Source of the DNA: Hydrogenophilaceae bacterium | Lineage (GTDB): Bacteria > Pseudomonadota > Gammaproteobacteria > Burkholderiales > Thiobacillaceae | Assembly: GCA_013389025.1 (NCBI GenBank) | Contig: JACAED010000102.1 | Coordinates: 1 to 59,116, forward strand | DNA length: 59,116 bases | Reading direction: 5' to 3' | In this document: piece after piece, positions 10,615 through 21,333 of the stretch | How the letters are laid out: every line of letters begins with the position of its first letter | How positions within the stretch are numbered: position 1 is the first letter of the stretch | The notes under the pieces: generated by a model | What the model saw: only the letters and a program-made list of their open reading frames with translations | Databases searched by the model: none | What the model was told of the DNA's origin: nothing | Translations under genes and position numbers: made by a program

Positions 10615-11622
10615 ATGCTTTACAGTCTCATTCGTCCCGCCCTGTTCGCGCTACCGCCCGAAACGGCGCACAACCTGACCATCGCCATGCTTTCCAAGGC
10701 CGGCAGCCTTGCCGGGCTGGGCTGCCGGAAAACAAAAGGACGGGAAGTCGAGGTCATGGGGCTCAAATTTCCCAACCCCGTCGGTCTCGCCGCCGGACTG
10801 GACAAGAACGGCGAGGCCATCGACGGGCTTGCTTCATTGGGCTTTGGCTTCATCGAGATCGGCACGGTCACGCCACGCCCGCAGCCAGGCAACCCCAAGC
10901 CGCGCCTGTTCAGGCTGCCCAGCGCCAGTGCCATCATCAATCGCATGGGCTTTAACAACGATGGCGTCGCCGCGCTGGTGGAAAACGTCAAGCGCTCGAA
11001 ATACAAAGGCATCCTCGGCATCAACATCGGCAAGAATGCCGACACGCCCATCGAACGCGCTAACGAGGATTATCTGGCCTGTCTGTCGGCGGTGTATCCA
11101 TACGCCAGCTATGTCACGGTCAACATCTCCTCGCCCAACACTAAAAACCTGCGCGATCTGCAGGGTGCCGATGCACTGGATATCCTGTTATCGGAATTAA
11201 AGAAGCGCCAGGATGAGCTGGCACAAATTCATGGCCGCTACGTACCCCTCGCGCTCAAGATCGCGCCTGACTTGCAGGCCGTGCAAATTACCGCCATTTC
11301 CAGCCTGTTGCGCCGCCACCGCATCGATGCCGTCATCGCCACCAATACCACGCTGGAGCGCGACCGGGTCGCGCACCTGCGTCATGGAAGCGAAACTGGC
11401 GGACTTTCCGGCTTGCCCGTTCGCGGCAAGTCCAACAACATCATCCGGCAATTGAAAGCAGAACTTAAGGACGAAGTGCCCATCATCGGTGTGGGCGGCA
11501 TCCTGTCTGGCAAGGACGCGCAGGAAAAAGTCGCTGCCGGCGCCAAGCTGGTGCAGCTTTACACCGGTTTGATCTACCGTGGACCGGGCCTTGTCAAAGA
11601 ATGCGTGCAGGCGCTCGGATAA
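10615..11622 (+). CDS. pyrD: Dihydroorotate dehydrogenase (quinone)
   Basis: [48 protein letters not shown] motifs. Confidence 0.96.
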   Translation: MLYSLIRPALFALPPETAHNLTIAMLSKAGSLAGLGCRKTKGREVEVMGLKFPNPVGLAAGLDKNGEAIDGLASLGFGFIEIGTVTPRPQPGNPKPRLFRLPSASAIINRMGFNNDGVAALVENVKRSKYKGILGINIGKNADTPIERANEDYLACLSAVYPYASYVTVNISSPNTKNLRDLQGADALDILLSELKKRQDELAQIHGRYVPLALKIAPDLQAVQITAISSLLRRHRIDAVIATNTTLERDRVAHLRHGSETGGLSGLPVRGKSNNIIRQLKAELKDEVPIIGVGGILSGKDAQEKVAAGAKLVQLYTGLIYRGPGLVKECVQALG

Positions 11623-11625
11623 TTC

Positions 11626-12900
11626 ATGAGGCACCAGACAACCTTATCCTGTCTGTTCCTGCTTGCTGTGCTTTGCTGGCACCCTATTGCGGCAAGCGCT
11701 CAGGAGAGTGATATTTCCGAGGCAGTCGTTGTCTCATTCGACCAGCCGGGCCTCACTGCGAACCAGCTTGGCGTCATTGTCAATGACGAAGATCCCGACA
11801 GCGTGGCCATCGCAAGGTATTACGTGAGCAAACGCAAGATCCCCAAAAGCAACATGATCCATGTGCGATTCAAACCCGGCCGCTCAACCATGACATATCA
11901 GGAATTCGCACGTATCAAGCGCGAGGTGGATCTTGCCAGCACGGATGAAATCCAGGCCTATGCCTTGACCTGGACGCAACCCTACCGGGTGGACTGCATG
12001 TCGATTACCTCTGCTTTTGCTTTCGGTTTCGACCCGGCATACTGCGCAAGCGGATGCAAGCCCACCCGACCCAGCCCTTATTTCAACAGCAACAGCAGCC
12101 AGCCCTATACCACGCACAAAATCCGCCCGGCCATGAGTCTGGCTGCGGGCAGCGTAAATCAGGCAATACGCCTGATAGATCGTGGCATCGCCGCGGATGG
12201 GAAAAACCCCAATGGCACGGCTTATCTCGTGAGTACCCGCGACAGCGCCCGCAATGTGCGCGCCAAAGGTTACGAAAATACCCGCGACATGCTGCGCAAG
12301 CTGATTCCTGCCGAAATCGTCAAGGCCGATTCCATCCAGAACAAGCGCGATGTGATGTTTTATTTCACTGGATTGACCCACGTCCCTCATCTGGAAACCA
12401 ACACATATCTCCCAGGCGCGATAGCCGACCACCTGACCTCCGCGGGTGGCGCGTTGCTGGAAAACGGGCAGATGAGCATCCTGAAATGGATCGACGCCGG
12501 CGCAACGGGCAGCTACGGGGCCGTGATCGAACCCTGCAACTTTCCGGAGAAATTTCCCGTTCCTGCCCTCGCCATGGCGCATTACCTTCAGGGCGAAACC
12601 CTGATCGAGTCTTACTGGAAAAGCGTGCAAATGCCAGGACAGGGCATCTTCGTCGGCGAACCGCTCGCGCGTCCTTTCATCGGCCACCAGCAAAAATTCA
12701 AGAACAACGCGTTAAGTATAAATATGCGTGCAATCGAACCCGGCACATACTCCGTGCAACTTTCTCCCTCAATGATCGGACCCTACCGCGAAGTCGGCCG
12801 CATACAGATTGGATGGGGCGTCAGGGAGATCAGATTGGACAAAATCCAGCCAGGCTATTATCGATTCGAGAATCTTGCCCGGAAATTCCAGGAACAGTAG
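11626..12900 (+). CDS. TIGR03790-family exported protein
   Basis: Signal peptide; GVIVNDEDPDSVAIARYYVSKRKIPKSNMIHV pattern of the TIGR03790 family. Confidence 0.75.
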   Translation: MRHQTTLSCLFLLAVLCWHPIAASAQESDISEAVVVSFDQPGLTANQLGVIVNDEDPDSVAIARYYVSKRKIPKSNMIHVRFKPGRSTMTYQEFARIKREVDLASTDEIQAYALTWTQPYRVDCMSITSAFAFGFDPAYCASGCKPTRPSPYFNSNSSQPYTTHKIRPAMSLAAGSVNQAIRLIDRGIAADGKNPNGTAYLVSTRDSARNVRAKGYENTRDMLRKLIPAEIVKADSIQNKRDVMFYFTGLTHVPHLETNTYLPGAIADHLTSAGGALLENGQMSILKWIDAGATGSYGAVIEPCNFPEKFPVPALAMAHYLQGETLIESYWKSVQMPGQGIFVGEPLARPFIGHQQKFKNNALSINMRAIEPGTYSVQLSPSMIGPYREVGRIQIGWGVREIRLDKIQPGYYRFENLARKFQEQ

Positions 12901-12923
12901 TGCTGCAAAAATTTGGAAAAAAG

Positions 12924-15900
12924 ATGATTCGCACATTTCTTTTCAGCATGTTTCTTTTTGGCCTGGCACACGCAGCCGGGATCGACTCGTTTTCGCCGCA
13001 GGGCGAAGTCAAGGGCGTGCGTCAGGTTTTGGTGCGGTTTACCCATGAAATGGTGCCGCTGGGCGATCCACGCCTGCCGGAACCCTTCAATATCGACTGC
13101 GCCGAAAAAGGCAGCGGCCGCTGGGTGGATGGCCGCAACTGGGTATATGACTTTGAACGCGATCTGCCCGCCGGTGTGCGCTGCACGTTTACGCTCAAAC
13201 CGGACAGCAAGGCACTGGATGGCACGCTGCTTGAGCCGGCGAGCAAGTCCTTCTCCACGGGCGGGCCGGCTGTGCTGACGACCTGGCCCGGAGAAGGCAG
13301 CGAATCGCTCGATGAAAACCAGATATTCATTCTGGGCCTGGATGCGCCCGTCAAATCCGCCAGCCTTAACAACCGGGCATGGTGCGTGGCCGAAGGCGTG
13401 GGCGAAAAAATTCCGGCCCGGCTGGTCGATGCCAGAACACGCAAGACCGTCCTGGAAAACGCCCGCGAGTTTTTTTCCGAATACGGCTATGCCATCGATC
13501 TTTCGACCGCGCGGCGATTTTTCCTCAATTTACCAGGCGGCACGGTCAGGGAGAACATACTGGCCGCCACCACCAGGGACGATGCGCCCGTCGTGGTCCT
13601 GCAATGCGCGCGCCGCTTGCCGTCAGGCGCCAAACTGAATCTGGTCTGGGACAAAGGCATCGAATCGGCATCCGGCGTGCCCGTGTCAGCCGCTCAAACC
13701 CTGGCCTATCAGGTACGCCCGGCGTTCTCCGCCAAACTGCGCTGCGAAAAAACCAGCGCCAAGGCGCCCTGCCTGCCCATCCTGCCGATGACCTTGAGTT
13801 TCACCTCGCCGGTTCCGGTCAAGCTGGCATCGAAAATCAGCCTTTCTAGCGCGGGCAAAATCTGGAAGCCGGAAATCAGCAAGGACGACCTGGCATCGGG
13901 CTCGACGCAAAGCCTAAGTTTCAAGGGACCCTTTCCCGAAAATGCAAACTTGACTTTGAAACTCCCCAAGGGCTTCAAGGACGATGCGGGCCGCACGCTC
14001 GCCAACGCGAAAAAATTTCCGCTCGCCATCAAGACCGATGCCGCGCCGCCACTGGCCAAGTTTGCCGCGGGTTTCGGCCTCATCGAAAAAAATGCCGAGC
14101 CCATGCTGCCGCTGACCCTGCGCGCCACCGGGGAGATGCGCAAAAGTCACGCCGTGTTGACGGGTGAACACCTGGTCACGCAAAAGCCGATGGAAGTCCT
14201 TGCCTGGCTAAAGCGCATTCAGCAGTTTGACCATGACGAATGGGAATACGATAAAAACACCGGCAATAACCTGGTCAAAAAATATGGCGCCGAGGATTCC
14301 ATCTTTGGGCCGCAGCACAAGATCCAGTCCTTCCCCTTGCCCAAGCCGCTGCCCGACCGCGAAACCGAAGTCATCGGCATTCCGTTGAAGGAAGCCGGTT
14401 TCCATATCGTCGAAGTGGCCAGCCCGCGGCTGGGCGAGTCGCTGATGGCGAAAAAGAAGCCCTATCATGTTCGCGCCGCCGCGCTCGTCACCAATCTGTC
14501 CGTGCATTTCAAGCAGGGGCGTGAGTCGTCGCTGGTATGGGTGACGGCGCTGGATACCGGAAAACCCGTGGCAGGTGTGGAGGTCGCCGTGCGCGATTGC
14601 GGCGGAACCATCCACGCACAGGGCAAAACCGGCCAGACCGGCCTCTTCAACATCGAAAAGGATTTGCCGGATATTCAGACCCTGCCTCGTTGCCTGAACA
14701 ACTGGGACAGGCAGTATTACGTGACCACCTACAAGGACGGGGATTTTTCCTTTGTATTGAGCAACTGGAACGAGGGCATCTCCACCTGGCGCTTCAACCT
14801 GTATCGAAACACCTGGCAAGGTCCCTACCTCGCCCATGCGGTGCTCGACCGCAGCCTGTTCCGCGCGGGTGAAACCGTGGGCATGAAGCTTTTCATACGA
14901 AGGAAGGCAGCGAACGGCTTTGCCTTCGTCGACACAAGCAAACTCGGCAGCGAAATCATTCTTCGGCACGAAGGCACGGACGATGAGATCAAGCTGCCGG
15001 TGAAGTGGGACAGCCAGGGCATCGCCGAAGCCAGCGTGACATTGCCCAGGGAGGCCAAACAGGGCCGCTATGCCATCCTCGTGCCGCATACCCTGCGCGG
15101 ACAGGCAAGCCAGATCGAAGCCGGCAGCTTCCGCGTCGCGGCCTACCGCGTGCCGACCATGCGCGCCACGCTGACCGGCCCGAAAACACCCGCCGTCAAT
15201 GTTCAAAGCCTCGTCATCGATGCGCAGCTCTCCTATCTTTCCGGCGGCGCGGCCAGCTTTGCCCCGGTCAAGCTGCGCGGCCAGCTGCAGGAAAAGTCCG
15301 TCCGCTTCGGCGATTATGAAGGCCTGGAATTTGCCAATGGCGCGGTCAAAACAGGGCGCGAGGAAGAAGGCGCCGACTGGCACATCGGGGAATATGACCT
15401 CGATGGCGAGGATGCCACGCCGTCCACAACTCAATCCATCAAAACGCAGTCCTTCAAGCTCGATGCGGGCGGCGCATCGCGCGTCGAAATCACGGACCTT
15501 CCCGCCAGCGAAACACCACGCGACCTGCTGGCCGAACTGGAATACCGCGATGCCAACGGCGAGACGCTGACTGCGGCAACGCGCATTCCGCTCTACCCCT
15601 CCAATGTGTTGCTGGCCGTCAAGCCGGATTCCTGGCTGCTGTCCAAAGACGGGCTCAAGTTCACCGTGCAGGCCGTCGACGTGCGCGGCAAGCCCGTTGC
15701 AGGCATCGACATCAAAACCGAAATCCTCAAGCGCGACTGGTACAGCCATCGCAAGCGGCTCATCGGCGGCTTTTATGCCTACGCGCATGGCCGCGAAGTC
15801 AGCAAGATCGCCGATGCCTGCTCGGGTAAGACCGATGATCTCGGCCGCCTGGCCTGTAAACTGAAAGCACCCGCGACCGGTGACCTGATCCTGCTTGCGC

Positions 15901-18644
15901 GCGCGAAGGATACGACCGGCAATGAAAGCGCTGCCCATTCCGATACCTGGGTGCCCGGCCCGGATAGCTGGCATCAGGTCTCGGACAACGACCGCATGGA
16001 CCTGGTGCCGGAAAAACGCAAATACGATATTGGCGAAACGGCTAGGCTGCGCATGGCTCTGCCGTTTGAAACGGCAACGGTGCTGGTCAGCGTGGAACGC
16101 GAAGGCGTGCTCGATGCCTGGGTCACGGAAGTGAAGCGTGATTCCCCCGTGATCGAAGTCCCGATCAAAGCGCATTACGGCCCCAATGTCTTCGTCAGCG
16201 CGCTGGCCGTGCGCGGGCGCATCGCCGGCGTTGCATCCACCGCCATGGTCGACCTGGGCAAACCCGCCTTCCGCATGGGCGCGACGGAAATCAAGACCGG
16301 CTGGTCCGGCCATGCGCTGGAAGTGAAAGTCTCGACCGACAAACAAAAGTACCGCGTGCGCGAACAGGTCAGAACCAAAATCCGCGTCACCCGCCCCGAT
16401 GGCAGCCCGGCAAGAAATGGTGAAGCCGCCATTGCCGTCATCGACGAAGGCCTGCTGGAACTGCAAAACAACGACAGCTGGAAACTGCTGGATGCAATGA
16501 TGGCGCCGCGCGGCATCGAAGTCGAAACCAGCACCGCGCAAATGCAGGTGGTGGGCAAGCGCCACTATGGCCGCAAGGCGGTGGCGGCAGGCGGAGGCGG
16601 CGGCAGGCAGTCGGCGCGGGAACTGTTCGACAGCCGGGTATACTGGCAGGCGCGTGTCAAGCTCGACGACAAGGGCGAAGCCGAGGTCGGCTTTCCGCTC
16701 AACGACAGCCTGACGTCGTTCCGCATCGTTGCGGTGGCCAGCGTCAACGTCGGCCGTTTTGGCACTGGCGAAACCTCGATCCAGACACAGCAGGACCTGA
16801 TCCTGCAATCCGGCCTGGCGCCGGTCGTGCGCGAAGGCGATACCTATGTGGCCTATATCACGGCGCGCAATGGCGCCGACCGTCCGATCAAGGCCACCGT
16901 CAAGGCGTCAATCAGCGGCATGCCCGATCCCGCCCCGCAAACCGTTCAATTAAGCGCCGGCGAGGCGAAAGAACTCGCCTTTCCGGTCAACATTCCTTAC
17001 GGCGTGAAAAACCTCGACTGGGAAATATCGGCAACGGAGACAGGCGGCGAATCCAGCGACCGAATGAAACTCACCCAGACCGTCATCGAGGCTGTGCCGG
17101 TGCGCACCTTCCAGGCCACGCTGATGCAGCTCGACAAACCCGTCAGCATGATGACGCAGATTCCAGCGGACGCGATTCCGGGTCGTGGCGGCATCGGCGT
17201 CAAGCTGCAAGCCCGGCTCGGCGACGACCTGCCCGGCGTGACGGAATACATGTCGCGCTATCCCTGGACCTGTCTGGAGCAGCAGGCGTCGATTGCCGTT
17301 TCATTGCAGAACGAAACCCGCTGGAAGCACATCGCCGCGCGCCTGCCGCTCTACCTGGACAGCGATGGTCTGGCCAAATACTGGACCGACCTGCGCGAAG
17401 GCAGCGACACGCTCACCGCCTATGTGTTGAGTATTGCCGATGAGGCAGGCTATGAAATCCCGATGGAAACGGCAGCACGCATGACACAAGCCTTGGCCGG
17501 TTTTATCGAAGGCCGTGTCGTGCGCGGCTCGGTATTGAACACCGCCGACCTTGCCGTGCGCAAAATCGCAGCCATGGAAGCCCTGTCCCGTTATCAGGGC
17601 CTGGATGAAGTGCCGCCTTTCGATCCCCGCTGGCTCGACAGCTTCAGCCACACACCCAACCTGTGGCCCACCACCACGCTGCTCGACTGGATTGCCATCC
17701 ACCAGCGCATTACCTCGCTGCCGGATCGCGAAAGCCGCTTGAAAGAAGCGCATACCATCCTGAGAAGCCGGCTGAATTTCTCCGGCACGATCATGACCTT
17801 CTCCACCGAAAGAAACGACGCCTGGTGGTGGCTGATGTGGAACGGCGATGTCAACGCCAATCGTTTATTGCTGGCTGCCAACGACGATCCGGCATGGCAG
17901 GACGACATCGGCCGGCTGGTGCGCGGCACGCTTTCACGCCAGCACAAGGGCCGCTGGCATACCACGGTGGCCAATGCCTGGGGCGTGTTGGCAATGAAGA
18001 AGTTCTCGGCAAAGCATGAAGCCGTCCCGGTATCGGGAAAAACCGCCGCCGAGCTGGCTGGAAAAACCTTCAGCGCCGACTGGAAGCAAGCCGAAGCCAG
18101 CACCCTGCTGCCCTGGAGCAAGGACGCCGCGCCGCTCAAGCTGGAACACGCAGGCAGCGGCAAACCCTGGGCCACGGTTTCCAGCCTGGCCGCCATTACA
18201 CTCAAGCAGCCCTTGAATGCGGGCTACCGCATCATGCGTACCATCACGCCCATCGATGCAAAATCGCCCCATGCCTGGCACCGCGGCGATGTCTATCGCG
18301 TGCGGCTCGATATCGACGCGCAAACCGACATGGGCTGGGTAGCCATCAGCGACCCCATCCCCTCCGGCGCGACCATCCTCGGCACGGGACTGGGGCGTGA
18401 CTCGGCAATTCTGTCATCCGGGGAGAAACGCGAAGGCTGGGTGTGGCCAGCGTACGAGGAGCGCACGCACGACAGCTTCCGCGCCTACTATACTTGGGTA
18501 CCCAAGGGGCAATTCTCCGTCGAGTACACCGTACGCATCAACAACGAAGGCGAATACAAACTGCCCGCCACGCGCGTCGAAGCGATGTACGCACCGGAGC
18601 TGTTTGGCGAGTTTCCTGTGGCGGAGATGGTTGTCAAACCATGA
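12924..18644 (+). CDS. Bacterial alpha-2-macroglobulin family protein
   Basis: About 1906 aa; signal peptide MIRTFLFSMFLFGLAHAAG; thioester motif CLEQ in YPWTCLEQQASIAVSLQ; paired with pbpC. Confidence 0.92.
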   Translation: MIRTFLFSMFLFGLAHAAGIDSFSPQGEVKGVRQVLVRFTHEMVPLGDPRLPEPFNIDCAEKGSGRWVDGRNWVYDFERDLPAGVRCTFTLKPDSKALDGTLLEPASKSFSTGGPAVLTTWPGEGSESLDENQIFILGLDAPVKSASLNNRAWCVAEGVGEKIPARLVDARTRKTVLENAREFFSEYGYAIDLSTARRFFLNLPGGTVRENILAATTRDDAPVVVLQCARRLPSGAKLNLVWDKGIESASGVPVSAAQTLAYQVRPAFSAKLRCEKTSAKAPCLPILPMTLSFTSPVPVKLASKISLSSAGKIWKPEISKDDLASGSTQSLSFKGPFPENANLTLKLPKGFKDDAGRTLANAKKFPLAIKTDAAPPLAKFAAGFGLIEKNAEPMLPLTLRATGEMRKSHAVLTGEHLVTQKPMEVLAWLKRIQQFDHDEWEYDKNTGNNLVKKYGAEDSIFGPQHKIQSFPLPKPLPDRETEVIGIPLKEAGFHIVEVASPRLGESLMAKKKPYHVRAAALVTNLSVHFKQGRESSLVWVTALDTGKPVAGVEVAVRDCGGTIHAQGKTGQTGLFNIEKDLPDIQTLPRCLNNWDRQYYVTTYKDGDFSFVLSNWNEGISTWRFNLYRNTWQGPYLAHAVLDRSLFRAGETVGMKLFIRRKAANGFAFVDTSKLGSEIILRHEGTDDEIKLPVKWDSQGIAEASVTLPREAKQGRYAILVPHTLRGQASQIEAGSFRVAAYRVPTMRATLTGPKTPAVNVQSLVIDAQLSYLSGGAASFAPVKLRGQLQEKSVRFGDYEGLEFANGAVKTGREEEGADWHIGEYDLDGEDATPSTTQSIKTQSFKLDAGGASRVEITDLPASETPRDLLAELEYRDANGETLTAATRIPLYPSNVLLAVKPDSWLLSKDGLKFTVQAVDVRGKPVAGIDIKTEILKRDWYSHRKRLIGGFYAYAHGREVSKIADACSGKTDDLGRLACKLKAPATGDLILLARAKDTTGNESAAHSDTWVPGPDSWHQVSDNDRMDLVPEKRKYDIGETARLRMALPFETATVLVSVEREGVLDAWVTEVKRDSPVIEVPIKAHYGPNVFVSALAVRGRIAGVASTAMVDLGKPAFRMGATEIKTGWSGHALEVKVSTDKQKYRVREQVRTKIRVTRPDGSPARNGEAAIAVIDEGLLELQNNDSWKLLDAMMAPRGIEVETSTAQMQVVGKRHYGRKAVAAGGGGGRQSARELFDSRVYWQARVKLDDKGEAEVGFPLNDSLTSFRIVAVASVNVGRFGTGETSIQTQQDLILQSGLAPVVREGDTYVAYITARNGADRPIKATVKASISGMPDPAPQTVQLSAGEAKELAFPVNIPYGVKNLDWEISATETGGESSDRMKLTQTVIEAVPVRTFQATLMQLDKPVSMMTQIPADAIPGRGGIGVKLQARLGDDLPGVTEYMSRYPWTCLEQQASIAVSLQNETRWKHIAARLPLYLDSDGLAKYWTDLREGSDTLTAYVLSIADEAGYEIPMETAARMTQALAGFIEGRVVRGSVLNTADLAVRKIAAMEALSRYQGLDEVPPFDPRWLDSFSHTPNLWPTTTLLDWIAIHQRITSLPDRESRLKEAHTILRSRLNFSGTIMTFSTERNDAWWWLMWNGDVNANRLLLAANDDPAWQDDIGRLVRGTLSRQHKGRWHTTVANAWGVLAMKKFSAKHEAVPVSGKTAAELAGKTFSADWKQAEASTLLPWSKDAAPLKLEHAGSGKPWATVSSLAAITLKQPLNAGYRIMRTITPIDAKSPHAWHRGDVYRVRLDIDAQTDMGWVAISDPIPSGATILGTGLGRDSAILSSGEKREGWVWPAYEERTHDSFRAYYTWVPKGQFSVEYTVRINNEGEYKLPATRVEAMYAPELFGEFPVAEMVVKP

Positions 18645-18662
18645 AACGCCTGAAGTTCTTTT

Positions 18663-18862
18663 TGACGCTGAGGCGCAAAGGCGCAGAGAAAAAGCGTGAG
18701 TGATTCTTTGGTGCTTAAGGGTTGGGTGTGGATCAGGGTGTTTGCATTCTACAAGCCCGGTAGCATTTCTCTTTTCCAGGGGGGAGAGATGTGAAAACCA
18801 CTTTCCTGAATGACAGAAGGGAGAACAAAACTGTTCCTCTGCGCCTTTGCGCCTCTGCGTCA
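18663..18862. repeat. Long-armed inverted repeat (family locus 2); right arm lies inside pbpC
   Basis: tgacgctgaggcgcaaaggcgcagagaaa (18663-18691) versus gttcctctgcgcctttgcgcctctgcgtca (18833-18862). Confidence 0.85.
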
Positions 18863-21046
18863 GGTTTTATCGCCTGCCTGGTGAGTGCTACCGCAGCCCA
18901 TGCCCTGCCCAGTTTCGACATGGTCAAGTCACAGTACCAGGTTTCCGAAGCCTGGCTGCTGGACCGGAATGGAGAGCGGCTGCACACGCTGCGCCTCGAT
19001 CACACCGTGCGCCGGTTGCCCTGGATCAAGCTCGACGCGCTTTCGCCCGCCATGCAGGAGGCGCTCATCGCATCCGAGGACAAGCGCTTTTACGAACACG
19101 GCGGCGTGGACTGGAAGGCGACGCTGGGCGCGGTGTGGGATCGTCTGCTGACCGACAGCAACCGCGGCGCCTCAACCTTGTCGATGCAGTTGGCCGCCCA
19201 GCTTGATCCAAAACTTGCCCGTGGCGCGGACGGGCGCAGCTACGCGCAAAAATGGAACCAGATGCGGGCCGCGCGCGAACTGGAAACATCCTGGAGCAAA
19301 CCGCAGATCCTGGAGGCCTATCTCAACACCGTGCAGTTTCGCAGCGAGCTTTCCGGTATCAATGCCGCAAGCTGGGGACTGTTCCAGAAGCATCCTTCCG
19401 GATTGAACAAGGCAGAATCGAGTCTTCTTTCCGCGCTGCTGCGCGGACCCAACGCCACACCGGACAAGGTTGCTGAACGCGCCTGCGATGTGGCCAGTAA
19501 GCTTTCACCGCCACGCCCGGACTGCAAAACCATCACCGCATTGGCGTGGTCAACCCTGGTGGTCAAACCGCGCATTCCATTCCAAAACCAGATCGCGCCG
19601 CACCTTGCCCGGCGCTTGTTGAGGCAGCCCGGACAGATCGTCAAAACCAGTCTCGATGCGAACCTTCAGCGCCTTGCCCTGCGCACGCTGCAACAGCAGC
19701 TTGCCGAACTGAAAGACCGCCAGGTGGAAGACGGCGCGGTCATCGTGCTCGACAACAAAACCGGCGAGATTCTCGCCTATGTGGGTTCCAGCCAGACCAC
19801 GTCGGATACGCCCGAAGTCGATGCCGTGCGCGCGCCGCGTCTGGCCGGCTCCACGCTCAAGCCGTTCCTGTATGCGCTGGCCATCGAGCGCCAGACCCTG
19901 ACCGCCGCCTCGCTGCTCGACGACTCGCCGCTGTCGGTGGAAACCGCGGGTGGCCAGTACCTGCCGCAGAACTACGACCGCGATTTCAAGGGCTGGGTGT
20001 CGATGAGAACCGCGCTGGGTTCCTCGCTCAACGTACCCGCCGTTCGCACGCTCGTGCTGTTGGGATACGAACCCTTTTACGACCAGTTGAAAAAGCTTGG
20101 ATTCTCGACCCTGACGCGCGATGCCGATTACTATGGCTACTCGCTCGCGCTGGGCGGCGCGGAAGTCACCCTGCTTGAACTGACCAATGCCTACCGCGCA
20201 CTTGCCAATGGCGGCATGCTTACATGGGTCTCTCCTCTCTCCTCACGGGAGGCCGCTCTTAACGCCCCTCTCCCCTCGTGGGAGAGGGGTTGGGGAGAGG
20301 GGGCTGGAAATCATCGCAAGCGCGTCATGTCTGCTGCCACCGCCTGGATCATCGGCGATATCCTGTCCGACCGCGAGGCCCGCGCGCTGACCTTCGGCCT
20401 GGACAACGCGCTTTCCACATCCGGCTGGTCCGCCGTCAAGACCGGCACCAGCAAGGACATGCGCGACAACTGGTGCGTGGGCTACTCGGATCGCTACACC
20501 GTCGGCGTGTGGATCGGCAATGCCTCCGGCGAGCCGATGCACGATGTCTCCGGCGTGACCGGCGCCGCGCCGGTGTGGCAGGCCATCATGAATCATCTGC
20601 ATGCAAAACAAGCCGGCCGCGCGCTCAAACCGCCAGCCGGCATCACGCTGCAAACCGTCCGCTTTGACCCGGCCATCGAGCCGCCGCGCAGGGAAGCCTT
20701 CCTCAAGGGGACGGAAATGACGCAGGTCAGTCTGCCGGAAGCTGGCATCGCCCAGCCACGCATCATCGGCCCCGGCCATGGCGCCATGCTGGCACTCGAC
20801 CCTGATATTCCAGAAACACACCAGATCGTTCATTTCAGAGCCAGGCCATCTCGCCCCGGCCTGAAATGGAAGGTGGACGGCAAGGACGCACAACAGGCCG
20901 ATCAGGGTTGGCGCTGGCCCCCTTCCGCCGGAGTTCATACCATCCAGCTGCTGGATGAGCACGACAGGTTGCTGGACGAAACCAGACTGACCGTGCGTGG
21001 CAAACCGAACATCGCAAGCTCAAATGGATCGCCAGACACTCCGTGA
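18791..21046 (+). CDS. pbpC: Penicillin-binding protein 1C (GTG start)
   Basis: Glycosyltransferase motif EDKRFYEHGGVDWKA; transpeptidase LAGSTLKPFLY, SLNVPAV, KTGTSKDMRDNWCVGYS. Confidence 0.93.
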   Translation: MKTTFLNDRRENKTVPLRLCASASGFIACLVSATAAHALPSFDMVKSQYQVSEAWLLDRNGERLHTLRLDHTVRRLPWIKLDALSPAMQEALIASEDKRFYEHGGVDWKATLGAVWDRLLTDSNRGASTLSMQLAAQLDPKLARGADGRSYAQKWNQMRAARELETSWSKPQILEAYLNTVQFRSELSGINAASWGLFQKHPSGLNKAESSLLSALLRGPNATPDKVAERACDVASKLSPPRPDCKTITALAWSTLVVKPRIPFQNQIAPHLARRLLRQPGQIVKTSLDANLQRLALRTLQQQLAELKDRQVEDGAVIVLDNKTGEILAYVGSSQTTSDTPEVDAVRAPRLAGSTLKPFLYALAIERQTLTAASLLDDSPLSVETAGGQYLPQNYDRDFKGWVSMRTALGSSLNVPAVRTLVLLGYEPFYDQLKKLGFSTLTRDADYYGYSLALGGAEVTLLELTNAYRALANGGMLTWVSPLSSREAALNAPLPSWERGWGEGAGNHRKRVMSAATAWIIGDILSDREARALTFGLDNALSTSGWSAVKTGTSKDMRDNWCVGYSDRYTVGVWIGNASGEPMHDVSGVTGAAPVWQAIMNHLHAKQAGRALKPPAGITLQTVRFDPAIEPPRREAFLKGTEMTQVSLPEAGIAQPRIIGPGHGAMLALDPDIPETHQIVHFRARPSRPGLKWKVDGKDAQQADQGWRWPPSAGVHTIQLLDEHDRLLDETRLTVRGKPNIASSNGSPDTP
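20232..20303. repeat. Palindromic pyrimidine/purine-rich repeat inserted in frame in pbpC
   Basis: CCCCTCTCCC-ctcgt-GGGAGAGGGG perfect 10-bp stem (20265-20289) followed by ttggggagaggggg. Confidence 0.8.
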
Positions 21047-21272
21047 ATCCGTCGAAGCCGCGCTCATGGGCAATTGGCACAAAGCCCATGAAATCGTCCA
21101 GCAGGACGAGTACGATCCCCTTGCCTGCTGGATACATGCCGTGCTGCACAAGATCGAAGGGGACACCTGGAACAGCCGCTACTGGTATGCGCGAACGGAT
21201 CACCCGTATGAGGAATGGGATGATCCTCTTGATGAGCTGAGGGCAATTCTCGTACTGCTCAGCAGATCGTGA
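21024..21272 (+). CDS. Small conserved hypothetical protein
   Basis: MDRQTLRESVEAALMGNWHKAHEIVQQDEYDPLACWIHAVLHKIEGD...; overlaps the pbpC 3' end. Confidence 0.7.
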   Translation: MDRQTLRESVEAALMGNWHKAHEIVQQDEYDPLACWIHAVLHKIEGDTWNSRYWYARTDHPYEEWDDPLDELRAILVLLSRS

Positions 21273-21333
21273 CCGCCTCGCCTTTCGGCTTTCCTGACAT
21301 CAAGCATGCCGGCGTCAATCAGGCCTTGATAAA

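Noticed and set aside
12054-12923. 5' extension of the macroglobulin ORF (2196-aa call)
   Set aside because: Overlaps the TIGR03790 gene in another frame; the signal peptide begins at ATG 12924.
14208-16808. 866-aa minus-strand ORF
   Set aside because: Antisense to the alpha-2-macroglobulin gene; composition typical of shadow ORFs in GC-rich DNA.
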